A stretch of DNA of 64,000 bases from Homarus americanus. Lineage: Eukaryota; Arthropoda; Malacostraca; Decapoda; Nephropidae. Under the pieces are notes generated by a model. It searched no databases and had not been told where the DNA came from. It saw only the letters and a list, made by a program, of their open reading frames with translations. The stretch is from assembly GCF_018991925.1 (NCBI RefSeq), contig NW_024742338.1, positions 3,350,578 to 3,414,577 of the forward strand. The letters are read 5' to 3'. Of the stretch, positions 1 to 10,945 are shown piece by piece; within the stretch, counting starts at the first letter, position 1, and each line of letters begins with the position of its first letter. Made by a program: the position numbers and the translations under genes.

Positions 1-1140
1 CCTCCCTCCTCCTCCTCCCCTCCCCTCCCCCCTCTTCCTCCTCTCCCAGCCCCTCCTCTTCCTCCACTCACCCACCCCTCCTCCTCTTCCTCCCCTCGCC
101 CCTCATCTTCCTCTTCTCCCAGCCCTCTTCCTCCACTCGCCCTCCTCTTCCTCTTCTCACCCAGCCCCCCTCTTCCTCACTCATCCTTCCCTCCTCCTCT
201 TCCTCCTCCCCCTCCTCTTCCTCCACTCACCCCTCCTCTTCCTCCCTCCTTGCTCCCTCTTCCTCCCTCACCCAGTCCCTCCTCCCTCCCCACCCCTCCT
301 CCTCTTCCTCCCTCGCCCCTCCTCTTCCTCCTCACTCTGCCCCTCCTCCTCTTCCTCCACTCGCCCCTCCTCTTCCTCCCACTCACCCAGCTCCTCTTCC
401 TCCTCACCCCAGCCCCTCCTCTTCCTCCCTCGCCCTCCCTCTTCCTCCACTCACCCAGTCCCCTCCTCCACTCACCTTTTCCCCTCCTCCTCTTCCCTCC
501 CTCGCCCCTCCTCTTCCCTCCTCCCCAGCCCCTCTCCTCTTCCTCCTCACCCCTCCTCTTCCTCTTCTCCTCCTCCTCCCTCCCCTACCTCCCCTCCTTC
601 CTCCCAGCCCACCCTCCTTCCTCTTCCTCCACTCACCCCGCCCCTCCTCCTTCCACTCACCCAGCCAACCTCCTCCTCTTCCTCCTCCCCTCCTCCTCTT
701 CCTCTTCTCCCCACCCCGCCCCTCTTCCTCTTCCTCCCTCACCCTGCCTCCTCCTTCCTCACTCACCCCCCCTCTTCTCTTCTCTCCTCCTCACCCCCAC
801 CTCCTCCTCTCCTCCTCCCCTTCCTCTTCTCACCCAGCCCCTCTTCCTCTTCCTCCTCACCTCCTCCTCTTCCTCCCTCCCCCCCCCTCTTCCTCTTCTC
901 ACCCAGCCCCTCTCCTCCTCTTCCTCCTCCCCTCCTCTTCTCACTCACCCCCCTCTTCCTCTTCTTCCCCAGCCCCTCCTCTTCCTCCACTCACCCCGCC
1001 CCTCTTCCTCTCCTCCCCCCCAGCCCCCTCCTCCTCCCTCTTCTCCCTCTTCCCTCTTCCTCCCTTCCTCCTCCCCTCCCCTCCTCTTCTCCCACCCCCC
1101 TCCTCCTCCTCCCCCCCCTCCTCCTCCTCCACTCACCCGT
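1..1140. repeat. Pyrimidine-rich low-complexity tract
   Basis: The + strand is almost pure C and T, made of degenerate CCTCCTCTTCCTCC blocks separated by short CACTCACCCAGCCC spacers. This gives an irregular minisatellite of roughly 20 to 30 bp. Open frames on either strand are Pro/Ser/Leu-rich or Arg/Glu/Gly-rich artefacts of composition. The tract ends sharply near 1140, about 0.8 kb upstream of the matrix-protein promoter. Confidence 0.9.
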
Positions 1141-1277
1141 CCTCGTTGTATTTAGTGTTGTTATATCGAGGTGGTCGTTAGGTTTATACTGTAGTATTTT
1201 TTATATCGAGGTGGAAGCAAACACCAGCGGGCAGACGTTCGCCGGACGTAGTTTTCATATGCATGTGACGCCAGCTG

Positions 1278-1311
<34 letters not shown>

Positions 1312-1435
1312 CGATTTGTGCATGTGTGTATTCTTAAATTAAAATAAGAAATCGTAAAATGATTGGCCCACTTAAACTACAACACAACGACACATTCTCA
1401 CACATCTTTAAGTAAAACTCCACCCCCCCCCTTAG
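1141..1435. other. Unique sequence with a (GT)n microsatellite
   Basis: Mostly unique AT-rich DNA. A short phrase (atatcgaggtgg) occurs twice, near 1164 and 1204, and a (GT) run of about 15 units lies at 1279-1309. No coding signal was seen. Confidence 0.6.
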
Positions 1436-1436
1436 C

Positions 1437-1641
1437 GGATCACCTGAAGAATCGTCACCCCAGAGCTTGGCAGGGTGACCATTCTTCAGGTGGGGTCAGT
1501 ACCTTCCATGGTGGTTAATCTTCAGGCCTAAGCTAACCTAACCTACCCATTGTAATATGCATCGTGTATTTTGGAATATTGAGTAAAGTATTTTGTTGCA
1601 TTATTTAGACTGGGGTGATGATCCTTCAGGTGATCCCCCTT
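1437..1641. mobile_element. Fold-back repeat with CCTAA core, copy A
   Basis: The left arm begins GGATCACCTGAAGAATCG and continues with CACCCCAG. The right arm at about 1610-1641 is its inverted partner (CTGGGGTGATGATCC, then TTCAGGTGATCC). Between them are AACCTAACCTA pentamers near 1535. Ten other copies share these arm sequences in the window. No coding capacity is visible, so it is called a non-autonomous, MITE-like element by structure only. Confidence 0.6.
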
Positions 1642-1914
1642 AACTACTACTACTTTGCTGTCACACGTAATCGAGTATGACGATCATCCAATGGCATGAG
1701 TTATTAAGGACGTTACCTTCGTTGGTGAGTTCTGAGGTGACTAAAGAGGCCGATACGGGACCGGCAGAGTCATTCATTAGATAAACATACAACAACACTC
1801 CTGGTTATATTATGAAGGCAAAACTACACTGAGACTCTACCTTAACTGATTTGTCTTATTTAGAGTTTGTGGTAAAAAAAAAATGGACCTTTGACGCAGT
1901 GATCCTCAGCAGTG

Positions 1915-1952
1915 GAGGGAGGGAGGAAGGGATGATGGGAGGGAGGGAGGGT
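1915..1952 (+). promoter_or_regulatory. Purine (GA/GGGA) tract upstream of TATA box
   Basis: A run of GGGAGGGAGGAAGG-type purines lies immediately upstream of the TATA box. GAGA-like tracts are common near arthropod TATA promoters. A function here is inference. Confidence 0.35.
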
Positions 1953-1962
1953 GATGACAGAC

Positions 1963-2000
1963 TATATAAAGCAGCCGACACTGAAGCCGACCGGTTAGTT
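1963..2000 (+). promoter_or_regulatory. Core promoter (TATA box and Inr) of the proline-rich matrix gene
   Basis: TATATAAA lies at 1963-1970. About 30 bases downstream is TTAGTT (1995-2000), close to the arthropod initiator consensus TCAGTY, with A1997 as the likely start site. The spacing suits TATA-directed initiation. The transcript would have a leader of about 232 nt before the ATG at 2229. Strong TATA promoters are typical of inducible, tissue-specific cuticle genes, so moult-stage epidermal expression is a reasonable inference. Confidence 0.65.
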
Positions 2001-2228
2001 TAGAGGGAGGAGCGGCACGGACAACAACACAGTCTCCCAGGTGTGTCACGGACCATCCACGGACCTACCTCTCACCTCACCACGGACCCTAAAAACCCCG
2101 ACAACGGACACAGACGGATATCTAAAAAAAAAACTTCCTCTGCCACGTACAGCAGAGATCCGACGAACGCGCCACGAACGGACGGGAACGGACCGTTACG
2201 TACGCGACACATGAGCTAAGAAGACAAC
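1997..2228 (+). other. 5' UTR with a two-codon upstream ORF
   Basis: This leader runs from the inferred start site to the ATG. It contains only one upstream ATG, at 2211, which reads ATG AGC TAA (2211-2219). That gives a two-codon uORF ending 9 nt before the main start. A possible splice donor (CAG/GTGTGT) at about 2040 means part of the leader could be intronic. Confidence 0.5.
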
Positions 2229-2237
2229 ATGAAGACC
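2229..2237 (+). CDS. Proline-rich matrix protein, coding exon 1 (9 nt)
   Basis: This exon reads ATG AAG ACC followed by the strong donor GTAAGT at 2238. The start context GACAACATGA fits arthropod preference. It encodes only M-K-T and joins in phase 0 to exon 2 at 14967, giving MKTVAALVLAAVVMVGTVTA, a textbook signal peptide. That join is the main evidence for the exon, because exon 2 alone lacks a convincing start: the in-frame ATG at 14955 lies upstream of the splice acceptor. Very short first coding exons that split the signal peptide and precede a long intron are a known hallmark of arthropod cuticle-protein genes. Confidence 0.85.
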
Positions 2238-2512
2238 GTAAGTACTTGTAAATAATGGGGAGGGGGGTTAACCTCTTGTCAAAACAGCCTAAGAACAACG
2301 TACATACTCCTAACCTGTCCAATAATCGTGACGTCACTGTCATGTCACCGTCATATCTCCGTTAAGTCATTAGAACACGTACACTAAAACAAAACACGAA
2401 CATAAAACAATAAAAAACAAAACACGGACGCAAAACAAAACACGGACGTAAACAAACACAAACACAGAAATACAAAGAAACAAGTGAACATCAGAGAGTA
2501 CGGTGATATAAC

Positions 2513-2665
2513 CCCTTTGAGTACAATGTGTAAATCCCTTGAGTACTATGAGTTAACCTCTTGAGTACGATAATTAAATCCCAAATCCCCTTGAATACGA
2601 TGACCTGATGAATTAAGGGATTACGTCATCGTACTCAAGGGATTAAATCATCGTACTCAAGGGAT
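2513..2665. repeat. Inverted cluster of ~22-bp CCCTTGAGTACGATGA motifs
   Basis: Four direct copies of a CCCYTTGAGTACGAT-like unit (2513-2610) face two or three inverted copies (ATCGTACTCAAGGGATTA, 2618-2665), forming a potential hairpin. A related unit (TTTAACCCTTTGGTGACGA) is repeated at 34837-34905. Confidence 0.6.
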
Positions 2666-3320
2666 TAAGTCGGATTAAGAGAATAAACATAACATGATAG
2701 TAATATATTGTAACGGAGGGACGTCAAGTGTCAGCAACCTGGTGTGAGGAGCTGGTCGACCCCTCATGTGTGTAACTGTACGTCTTGTGTACGTCTAGGA
2801 GTGTTATTATTACTTACACGGCTTTGACGGTCATGGCCTCAACTATAACGTTTCTCACAAAATGATTCACTACATCAGTATTTATCGTTGTTATTTATTT
2901 ATTTGTTACTGTATTATTATCAACAAAACAATTGACGGGTCAGTGGGTTTGTAGGAGGGTGGGCTGTATGAGGTGGGTTGAGTGGGCTGGGGTGGGTTGG
3001 TGGGGCACGTCAGAATGTTTTAAACTCTCAACCAGGAATCTTGGCCGAAAACCAGACTACAAGGAAAAGAGCTCCTCCCCTATCACCAGGTACCGCTCCC
3101 CCTCACTCCCTACACCACCCCGTCCCTCACCCACTTCCGTCCATCTCCCTGCCCCGCCCCGTCCCTCCCCACTGCTGGTAACTTCGACGCTGAGCTGATA
3201 GTGTACCATCACCCGAGACCTACCTTACTGGTCTGTACTTCTCAATATTGATGTATAGATCAACACTGACGACGTCCTCCTGTTGACCCGGAGACTGTAC
3301 CAAGATGCCAGATTCAAGTT

Positions 3321-3346
3321 AACCTAACCTAACCTAACCTAACTTT
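3321..3346. repeat. Short (CCTAA)n telomere-type tract
   Basis: Four to five consecutive AACCT units, the C-rich strand of the arthropod telomere repeat TTAGG. The tract is too short to be a telomere. Confidence 0.7.
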
Positions 3347-3548
3347 ACCGAGGCGGTGTAGGTGGGTGGTGGTGAGTGATGTAGGTTGGTGCCTTGAATA
3401 CACACATTGTAACATGTTCGGTACACAGGGTGAACACCACACTATAACACTCTCTACTTGGTGTGTACCTGACCAACAGCGGGCGAGAAAGAGGTTAAGT
3501 TATATAAATACAGTACCAGGGTTTCTATACACACAATAACTACACTAT

Positions 3549-3720
3549 TTTGGCCCACCTCAAGATTAGCCCTCCACCTTATTTTACCTTAGGATCAACC
3601 ACCTTAATCTAACCAAATCTAAGGCTAACCTAACCTAATCTCCCCCCCCCCCAGGTAGCGTTAGGGTGTTTAATCATCAGTTTGGGACAATTCTCACCTG
3701 GCGATACCCAATCAGGTGTG
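3549..3720. mobile_element. Fold-back repeat, copy B
   Basis: The left arm resembles CACCTCAAGATTAGCC. The centre has AACCTAACCTAATC pentamers. The right arm reads CCCAGGTAGCGTTAGGG, then TGTTTAATCATCAG, as in the other copies. It is degenerate. Confidence 0.5.
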
Positions 3721-4048
3721 GCAGGTGTGTGACGTACTAATTAAACCTCTTAAATGCGACGCTAAGATCACTATTGTGGGTGTAGTTACTGAAGACACAG
3801 ACGAACAGACAGTGTGTGTGTGTGTGTGTCGGTATATTTACATGTGTATAGATGATTGTGTGTGTGTAGATGACTGTGTGTACATGTGTGTGGATACAGT
3901 AAGTGGGAGTAACAGGTGGTGGGGGGGGGGGTACAGTTACCATCTGTCAGCGGACTACCTTCTGTCACCACACCAGTCTAACTGAACGAGTCATTATCAA
4001 CAACAGTGACTGTGTGTTAAACCCTTACTGCTGGTTCATCTACCTCCA

Positions 4049-4215
4049 TCATCTCACCCTCCACCACCACCACCCTCCACCACTCTCCATCAGCACCCTC
4101 ACTCTCCATCAGCACCCTCACTCTCCATCAGCACCACCACTCACCATCAGCACCCTCACTCTCCATCAGCACCACCACTCTCCTCCTCCCCCACCACCAT
4201 CCTCCTCCACTACTC
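4049..4215. repeat. CACCCTCACTCTCCATCAG minisatellite (~19 bp)
   Basis: Several near-identical 19-bp units occur at about 4075-4170, flanked by CAC/CTC triplet-rich sequence. Confidence 0.7.
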
Positions 4216-5576
4216 TCCGTCTCAAAGCGTTTTTTTTCTATAATATATACGACTATTTCCGCAAAATTAAGACAAAAATGAACAATGTTACCCCAGAAAC
4301 CAGGAGGAGGGGAGGGAGGGGTAGGGGAAATTGTTGACAGCGCCAGTACGTGACCCGGAGTTAACGTGATGCGGCGCCTCCAGAGCTTGACCCGGAAACT
4401 TGGTGGAGGTTAGGCCAAGGTGAAGCTCTTGGCTAATTACTGCCTAACCTAACTGTACCGTAACACCGCAGTAAGAGAGACAGACAGACAGCTGGTGACG
4501 GCAACAGATGGTTCTCGTCACCCACATAACATTCTATCATCATTCTAAAATTTGGTGGTTCAAAGCACATCTTCAGTTAGCTTGTGAGTGAGTGAGTGAG
4601 TTATTGAGTGTGAAGTTTATGGTCTGTGTAAAGATAGTAACTCTCTCTTTCACACACACACACACACACACACACCTTTTACAATCTAGGTGAAGCCAGC
4701 ACAGTTACTCACCCTCTCACATCTGCTGTATACTCCCCCTCCCCTTCCTAGTCCCCCATCCCTTCCCTCTCCCTAACGCAAAAAAAAAGAAAATCCCCAA
4801 AAACATTTCCCTACCATAACCCCCTCCCCCATTTACATGTCTGAGGGTTGGCGACCACGGCCCTCCACTCCAAGTCTTCGGGCTGTCTTAACTAATCCAC
4901 CCCATACTCTGCTTTCCACTCCGACCAACCCCAAAAAAAAAAATTCCACCAGGTCAATAAATTCTCCAAATAAGCATCTGCCATGTTTTCTCTGGTAACT
5001 TTAGATCAAGTTCCAAATTTAAGAAGCCCTTCTAAAAAGTAACTTGAATAAAAAGAATAAAATACAGTGTTACGGGTAAATAAATTTAAAACGTTTCCGG
5101 TATTATGTTTAATTGTCCCGTTTTCTTTGATAAATACTAACGCAACACCACCCATGTATCAAGGTTCTATATCTATCTTATGAGTTATAAACATTGTTAT
5201 TCACCGGAAATATATCTACAAATTAAATATATTTTGGCGTAACATAACTGAATGATGCAATGTACTGAAATAGTTGTTATAGCGCACTAACAACATCACA
5301 AGGCCAGCGATTACTCTTCTAAAATATGTATCCTACTAATATACCTTACACCTACGAGAGACTATTGATTTATACTATACTTTACCAAATATTACAATAA
5401 ATGTACGATTATATAATAGAGATTTATCGATGTAGGTCCACGTATTCAAAGGTTCATAACGATTCCTCCTTAGTGAAGAGGTAAACAAAAATATAACTGC
5501 TTGACTAAATAACAAATTATCAACATTAAACTGAGACTTTACCTTAACTAAATACGTTCATTTAAAACCAAGGTTA

Positions 5577-5654
5577 TGTTTGGTTAGGTTAGTATTAGGG
5601 TGTTCAATCATCTGATAGGATAAGCTGGGGTGCCTAATCTTCATGTGATGTCTG
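5577..5654. mobile_element. Fold-back repeat, copy C (half)
   Basis: Only the right half is present: GGTTAGGTTAGTATTAGGG, a TGTTCAATCATC arm, then GCTGGGGTGCCTAATCTTCA. Confidence 0.5.
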
Positions 5655-5837
5655 ACTGCCCCCTCCACCTTCACTACCGTGGGAAACTGTTACCGTCATC
5701 CAGGAGGAAGAAGCGGTCACAGTGTCTACTCGTTATGCCTCGGGCTCTCAACTGTCTAAACCAGTTTTAACTGTTCTTATCTGGCAAGTGACACTCAGGT
5801 AACCCCACACACACTGGGGGAGTTGGTACTGTCTGAG

Positions 5838-6045
5838 CATCACCTGAAGATTAGACCCCCCCTTAATGCTAATATAACCTAATTTAAACTAAACCTACCT
5901 TAGTACACCTTATTCTAACCGAACCTAACATACCAGAGCCTAAACTAACCTAACCTGACGTATAATAACCTAATGTAACACCCCCAGGTAGTGTTAGGGT
6001 GATCAATAACAGGTGAAATAAACTGAGGTCACCTGCTGGCTGCTG
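5838..6045. mobile_element. Fold-back repeat, copy D
   Basis: The left arm is ATCACCTGAAGATTAGAC. The centre carries many AACCTA/TAACC pentamers. The right arm is CCCCCAGGTAGTGTTAGGG, then AACAGGTGAAATAAACTGAG. Confidence 0.6.
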
Positions 6046-6192
6046 TCACCCTAACGCTCACCATAATGACCGATTCTCAATGGCTTCTACATAATTATTT
6101 ATCTAGTGCATAAATAAGAACTTACGCTAAAGCTGCTGTAGAAATTTGTCAACCAAATTGGAGGGAAAAATTTACTGGGACTGTATCATAAC

Positions 6193-6345
6193 TAGATAAG
6201 ATTAGGTTAGGTTTGGTTTGGTTAGGTTTGGTTAGGTTAGGTTTGGTTAGGTTAGGTTTGGTTAGGTTAGGTTAGGTTTGGTTAGGTTAGGTTAGGTTTG
6301 CACTAGGGCATTTAATCAACAGGTGAAATAAGCAAGGGGGTTCCA
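6193..6345. mobile_element. Fold-back repeat, copy E, with expanded TTAGG/TTTGG pentamers
   Basis: About 100 bp of GGTTAGGTTTGGTTAGG repeats is followed by the family right arm (GGGCATTTAATCAACAGG, then TGAAATAAGC). Confidence 0.6.
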
Positions 6346-6691
6346 ATTCTTTATGGGAGCCTTTGATTGATACTGAAAATCAGCGCCAATCATTGCATTC
6401 ACTATGACTCGGATTATCCCACCAGAGGTTTCTAATAAGGGGCTCGTCACGATTTTCTACCAGAGTGAGTTATGTTGTGAATTTACGGTAGTTACACACT
6501 CTTCTTGTGCACCACCATCCCACAAGTGCATCCCTCACGTGCACCCATAACTTTCACGTGCGTCACCACCACCTCCCTCTCGTGCACCAAAACTAGCTGA
6601 CGTTCACAACAACTAAGATAGCCACTTTCTCAAGAGGCATTGAATGGACCATCTATGTTTTCAGTGTTACTAAATCATGGGGTCACTACAA

Positions 6692-6787
6692 CAACCCCTC
6701 CCCTACGCGCGCACAACCCCTCCCTACGTGCTCACAACCCCACCCCTACGTGCTCACAACCCCTCCCCTACGTGCTCACAACCCCGT
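6692..6787. repeat. 22-bp tandem repeat
   Basis: Four copies of a unit like CCCTACGTGCTCACAACCCC. The open frame across it is a repeat artefact. Confidence 0.75.
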
Positions 6788-9496
6788 GTGAAAAATATTT
6801 TGTGAAATACAGCTCACTCTCACGGGGACTACCAGGCGGAATAAAGAGCAGTTTAATACACCCGATACTGTCACGATCATCCACATTAATTGCTCATTTT
6901 TTTCATAAGAAAAACTTCATAAAATCTTTTATTACATCCAATGTCACAGTGCAGTATATATGCCCGTTGCTGGTAATACTATAGAATATTTCCTCGTTGA
7001 GGTCACCCACTGAGCGTTGACTTATAATTTCATAATGTGTAAGGTAACCAGACCTAACTTAGGTCAGCTGGGCTACAAATAAAAAATAATTTGGGTCGAA
7101 ACGCATGAACATGTGAGCCCTATCAAGGAAGTATTTCTCGGTCTACCAGTACTTGTCTGCCGTGAACCAAAGGCCGCTCATTACGCCCTGGTAATTATCG
7201 TGTCCACTACTACCTTGTACCACGCTATAGTCTGCTCATTAAATTCTAGCACGCTTCACGTATCACTGTGAACATTTGAAAGTTTAGAAAGTTTCAATAT
7301 GCAGTTTTAGTTTCAGATGCTCAATCCGGGGGCTGTTCTGGCGTCAACTGCCGTAAGTGGGGATCTATAGAATAAAATTATCTACTTATTATTGCTAAAA
7401 TATATTTTCTACACTATTTTGGTTGTCATCTTTGTGTATTATATTAAGCGAGATTGCCAAATTCTCATTTAGCTTGTTACGCACCAACCCTTAAAACTTC
7501 AATAACCTAGTACCGTGCGTAACGACCTAAACATACCTTACCTCACTTAACTTAATCCAACAAGATCTGAAACACTATAGTATCCTAATAACATCACGAC
7601 TGGCTGGCTGGACTATCAGGCAGGTCCTGATATTTATTAAATTCCACATGATAATTTACGAAAATAACCAAATTACTACAGATATTAAGTTACATTACGA
7701 GTGCGGGAGTTCCATTAAGTCACCACCAAACGTGACGTAAACTTAACCTCACACATATATATTCAACTGCTGTACTGTTAATAATATCCTGACCACATAA
7801 GACATTATCCCACCAAAAGTAACAGTGGAAATATTATCAGTTTCAATAGACTTACAAACATATAATTCATATAGCATAGTACTCGGTACATGTGTGCATT
7901 CTTCACACTGCAAGAATGTTATTATTCTCAAACCTGATCATGTCTTTCAAACACCGTAATTCACCGTAATTCTCGCCACAACGGTGAATATCTTGTCAAT
8001 AGCTAGGAAATGGACTCAAAGGTTCAGGACGTTTACAGAGTTACCTCTTCACTTAACAGCTGGCAACTGTCAACACTAACAAAGGTCATCAATAATTATG
8101 TAATTTGCATATCTCGTATTAAAGTCAAAATCAAATTGGATATGACAGAACGTACTCTTATAGTTACGTATAGAAGAGTTCGACTTATATACCGAGGTTT
8201 TAGACGTGGGACTGTAAATACAAACATCAAGGACTAAATAAACACCTATGTATAAAACCATCAACGCTACACACGGGAGTTAATATTCCGGTCTCGTCTA
8301 CACACGGGTAATTTGTTAATAACTCCGCTTCACCTACATTAGTACGAGGATGTTACCCAGTGTTGGAATGTATGTGTCACCCGTCAGGTCTATTCATTAA
8401 TGGTAAGGACTAAGGAAGTCTATGCTAGGAATGTACCACAACTCATCTGGTCACGCCAACACTCACCTGCCCTATAAAACTGCCGTGACTACCGTGTCTG
8501 GCTCCGTGGCCGCTGGTAACAAATATTCTTGTTGCAGTATATTGTGGTGCAGCAGCCATAAACCACAGTAATGACGAGAAACTGGTAGCAGCAAGGGGCT
8601 GTGGCCACTAGGTAACCTGGTCACCGCCTTGTCTGGCGGACCGTGACAACCTAAACAACAGCTCCGCCCGGCCCCTCTGGCCAGTGCTTCCGTTTTCATT
8701 TTAATAAACTTGTTTTCAGGCATAATTTTGAGCTTTCCTCTCATTTGTGATTTGTTTTAATAATAATTTAAGTTTTACTGGTAGGTATTGATAATGAGTT
8801 ATATGGAGTTAGTTAAATTCTATAACTGCGGTATACAGTAATAAAAGCCGTACCTTTTTATTGTTGCTTTGCTCAAGTTAATTCATACCAGAAAGTTGAC
8901 ACTGAAAATGTCGAATGAATTGAATACAACAAAATATAACTCAACATTGATATTTTCTGGGCATCATCGCTGAGTGTCGTGACATCTCGAGTCACTCTTT
9001 TTTCCCTGGACAACTTGTGGATAGTGTGACGTCATTATCTCTCATGTGTACACTTTCCACCAACACTTTTATCCTCTATATGTGTCGCTTTCACATTTCT
9101 TCTGTTCTCCTCCAAGCTAGCGCTACCGGTGATGAAAAAAGAGATAAATAATATCCAACAACACTTACAACAACCACAGCTAATACGATACAGTAGCAGA
9201 CGCCACAACACTAAGAGGCGTGTCATGGACTTCCCCAGGAGAAACACTTAATGCTTTCTTCTGCAACATAACATGACATTAGCCTTTGTTACCTCGTCTT
9301 AATTATCGCCAGGAAGAGCGAAAAGGAGTTCCCTCCGCCCCTGTGCGTGTGTTTAGAAAGAGATCACTAGATATTTATTCAGTAACGTCGTCGTACAAGT
9401 TGTTGAGTCGGCATATTCTAGATATACACTAAAATAAACGGTGCAGGTATCCATAAAGAGTGCAGGTATACAAATAACGGTAAACGGTAATAGCTT

Positions 9497-9790
9497 CTTT
9501 TTTTTTTTTTTATTGGGCACTCCCCTACATCGTTGTGTAAGGTGAAGCGCAGAAGCGTTTACAGCGCCCAACAGGGAAGCATGCTAAGTTCATGCTTGCC
9601 TTTATGTCTCATGAGTTAAGGGCGTAGAAGCCTGAAGAGTCAGTGGTTCATGTCATCAAGTTATTGGAAACTCCAACAACTTGTCCCTGAATACGAATGC
9701 GCTGAGGACAGGATTCCTCAGGGCTTCTCCCTCAAGGTCAGGTTCTCGCAGGAAGACCACACTGACCTAGAAAATTACTTGGTTTAGCCA
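9497..9790 (-). mobile_element. Possible retroposed sequence ending in poly(A)
   Basis: Read on the - strand, a unique stretch ends GGGAGTGCCCAATAAAA and runs directly into about 14 A residues (9498-9511). An AATAAA signal immediately before an A tract suggests a retroposed transcript or SINE/LINE 3' end. No coding similarity was recognised and target-site duplications were not identified. Confidence 0.3.
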
Positions 9791-10729
9791 TTACCTCTCG
9801 CGCGGATGTGGTCACTACAGTTTAGTTTACACTCCACATTATTACATGATTTCACTATATTCGGGTGTCGTGAATGTATACGACTGTTAGCGTCTACAGG
9901 GTGTAGTAAGTGTTGCTGACTCGTTTAAGTGTAAGTTTAGGTTAAGTGTAGGAAGGAACTTCCTACACTTAACACTTAAGTTTGAGGAGACTCCTTTCGG
10001 CTTTCCCGCCTTCCCAGATTGTTTCCCGCACTCTTCCTTAATATATAGTTGCCAACAATTATTTACTAACCATTCATACAAAAAATCCAATATACGTTAC
10101 ACGATATTTAAAAAAATATATATGAAATAATTGAAATATAAACGTATTTGTTGAGTGTTCTGGAGACTTATCAAAGGACTGTATTAATGAAAGATATTAT
10201 GTGTAGAGGTAGAATTCGGTAAATGAAACATGGAGACTTTCTCTGGCGTGGGGGCCGTGTTCTCCTGCCCCTCTAACCTGGAGTCCGGAATGTGGCCGTG
10301 GGACACACCCTCTCCTCCCTCTGCTTTATATTACGTAAATATTATTATCATCTCTTTGTGTCTCTTTTTCCCTCTTTGACTTTCTCCTTCTATCTGTTAT
10401 ATTTTTCTAGGTGAACGTGGTTTTCACTCACCATCTTCACTCCGGTAAATATAAATGGATATTAATTCAGTAAAATAAGCAAACAAGTTAACATTGTTTC
10501 AGTTTGCACAAAGGCAGTTTAGGTGAACAAACAATAAGGAGATTAAACCAATAATAACCCATGACTACCGTTAACGGTTTATTTCCATTGGATGTCCTCT
10601 CCATTATTTTTTCTACATTATTCCATCATTCTTTACCTGTTAAATAAGCAAGAGGATATTGAACAGGTTATAAACTTGTAGCAGCAAAAACCTTCCCAGT
10701 GTTCAAGGTGAACATGTACCGGCACCGCC

Positions 10730-10945
10730 CCGCCTTTCTATTGGCTGCCCACCTTGCCATGACGTAAATATTGGATGACGTCACGGAAATCGCACTCTTG
10801 TTGGCCGCTAACACATCCATGTAAACACTGAGTGACGTCCAGGGAAACTGGTGTTCTACGGTCTCATTAGCTGCTAATCACTGCCATGAGGTTGTAAATT
10901 TTGAGTGACGTCACGAAAACTTGCATCTATCAACCCTCATTATTG
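10730..10945. repeat. Degenerate tandem repeat with CRE and CCAAT-like motifs
   Basis: Three to four diverged units carry ATTGGC(T/C)G, then a GCCAT...GTAAAT stretch, then a TGACGTCA-type CRE: perfect at 10776-10783 and 10906-10913, TGACGTCC at 10833. Each resembles a small CCAAT+CRE module. It lies inside intron 1 of the matrix gene, so an enhancer role is conceivable but not shown. Confidence 0.55.

Noticed and set aside
250..1155. 301-codon Pro/Ser/Leu-rich open frame
   Set aside because: Generated by C/T-only repeats; no start context, splice signal or non-repetitive part.
8472..8744. 90-codon - frame
   Set aside because: No recognisable domain, no splice sites that extend it, and AT-rich intronic setting.
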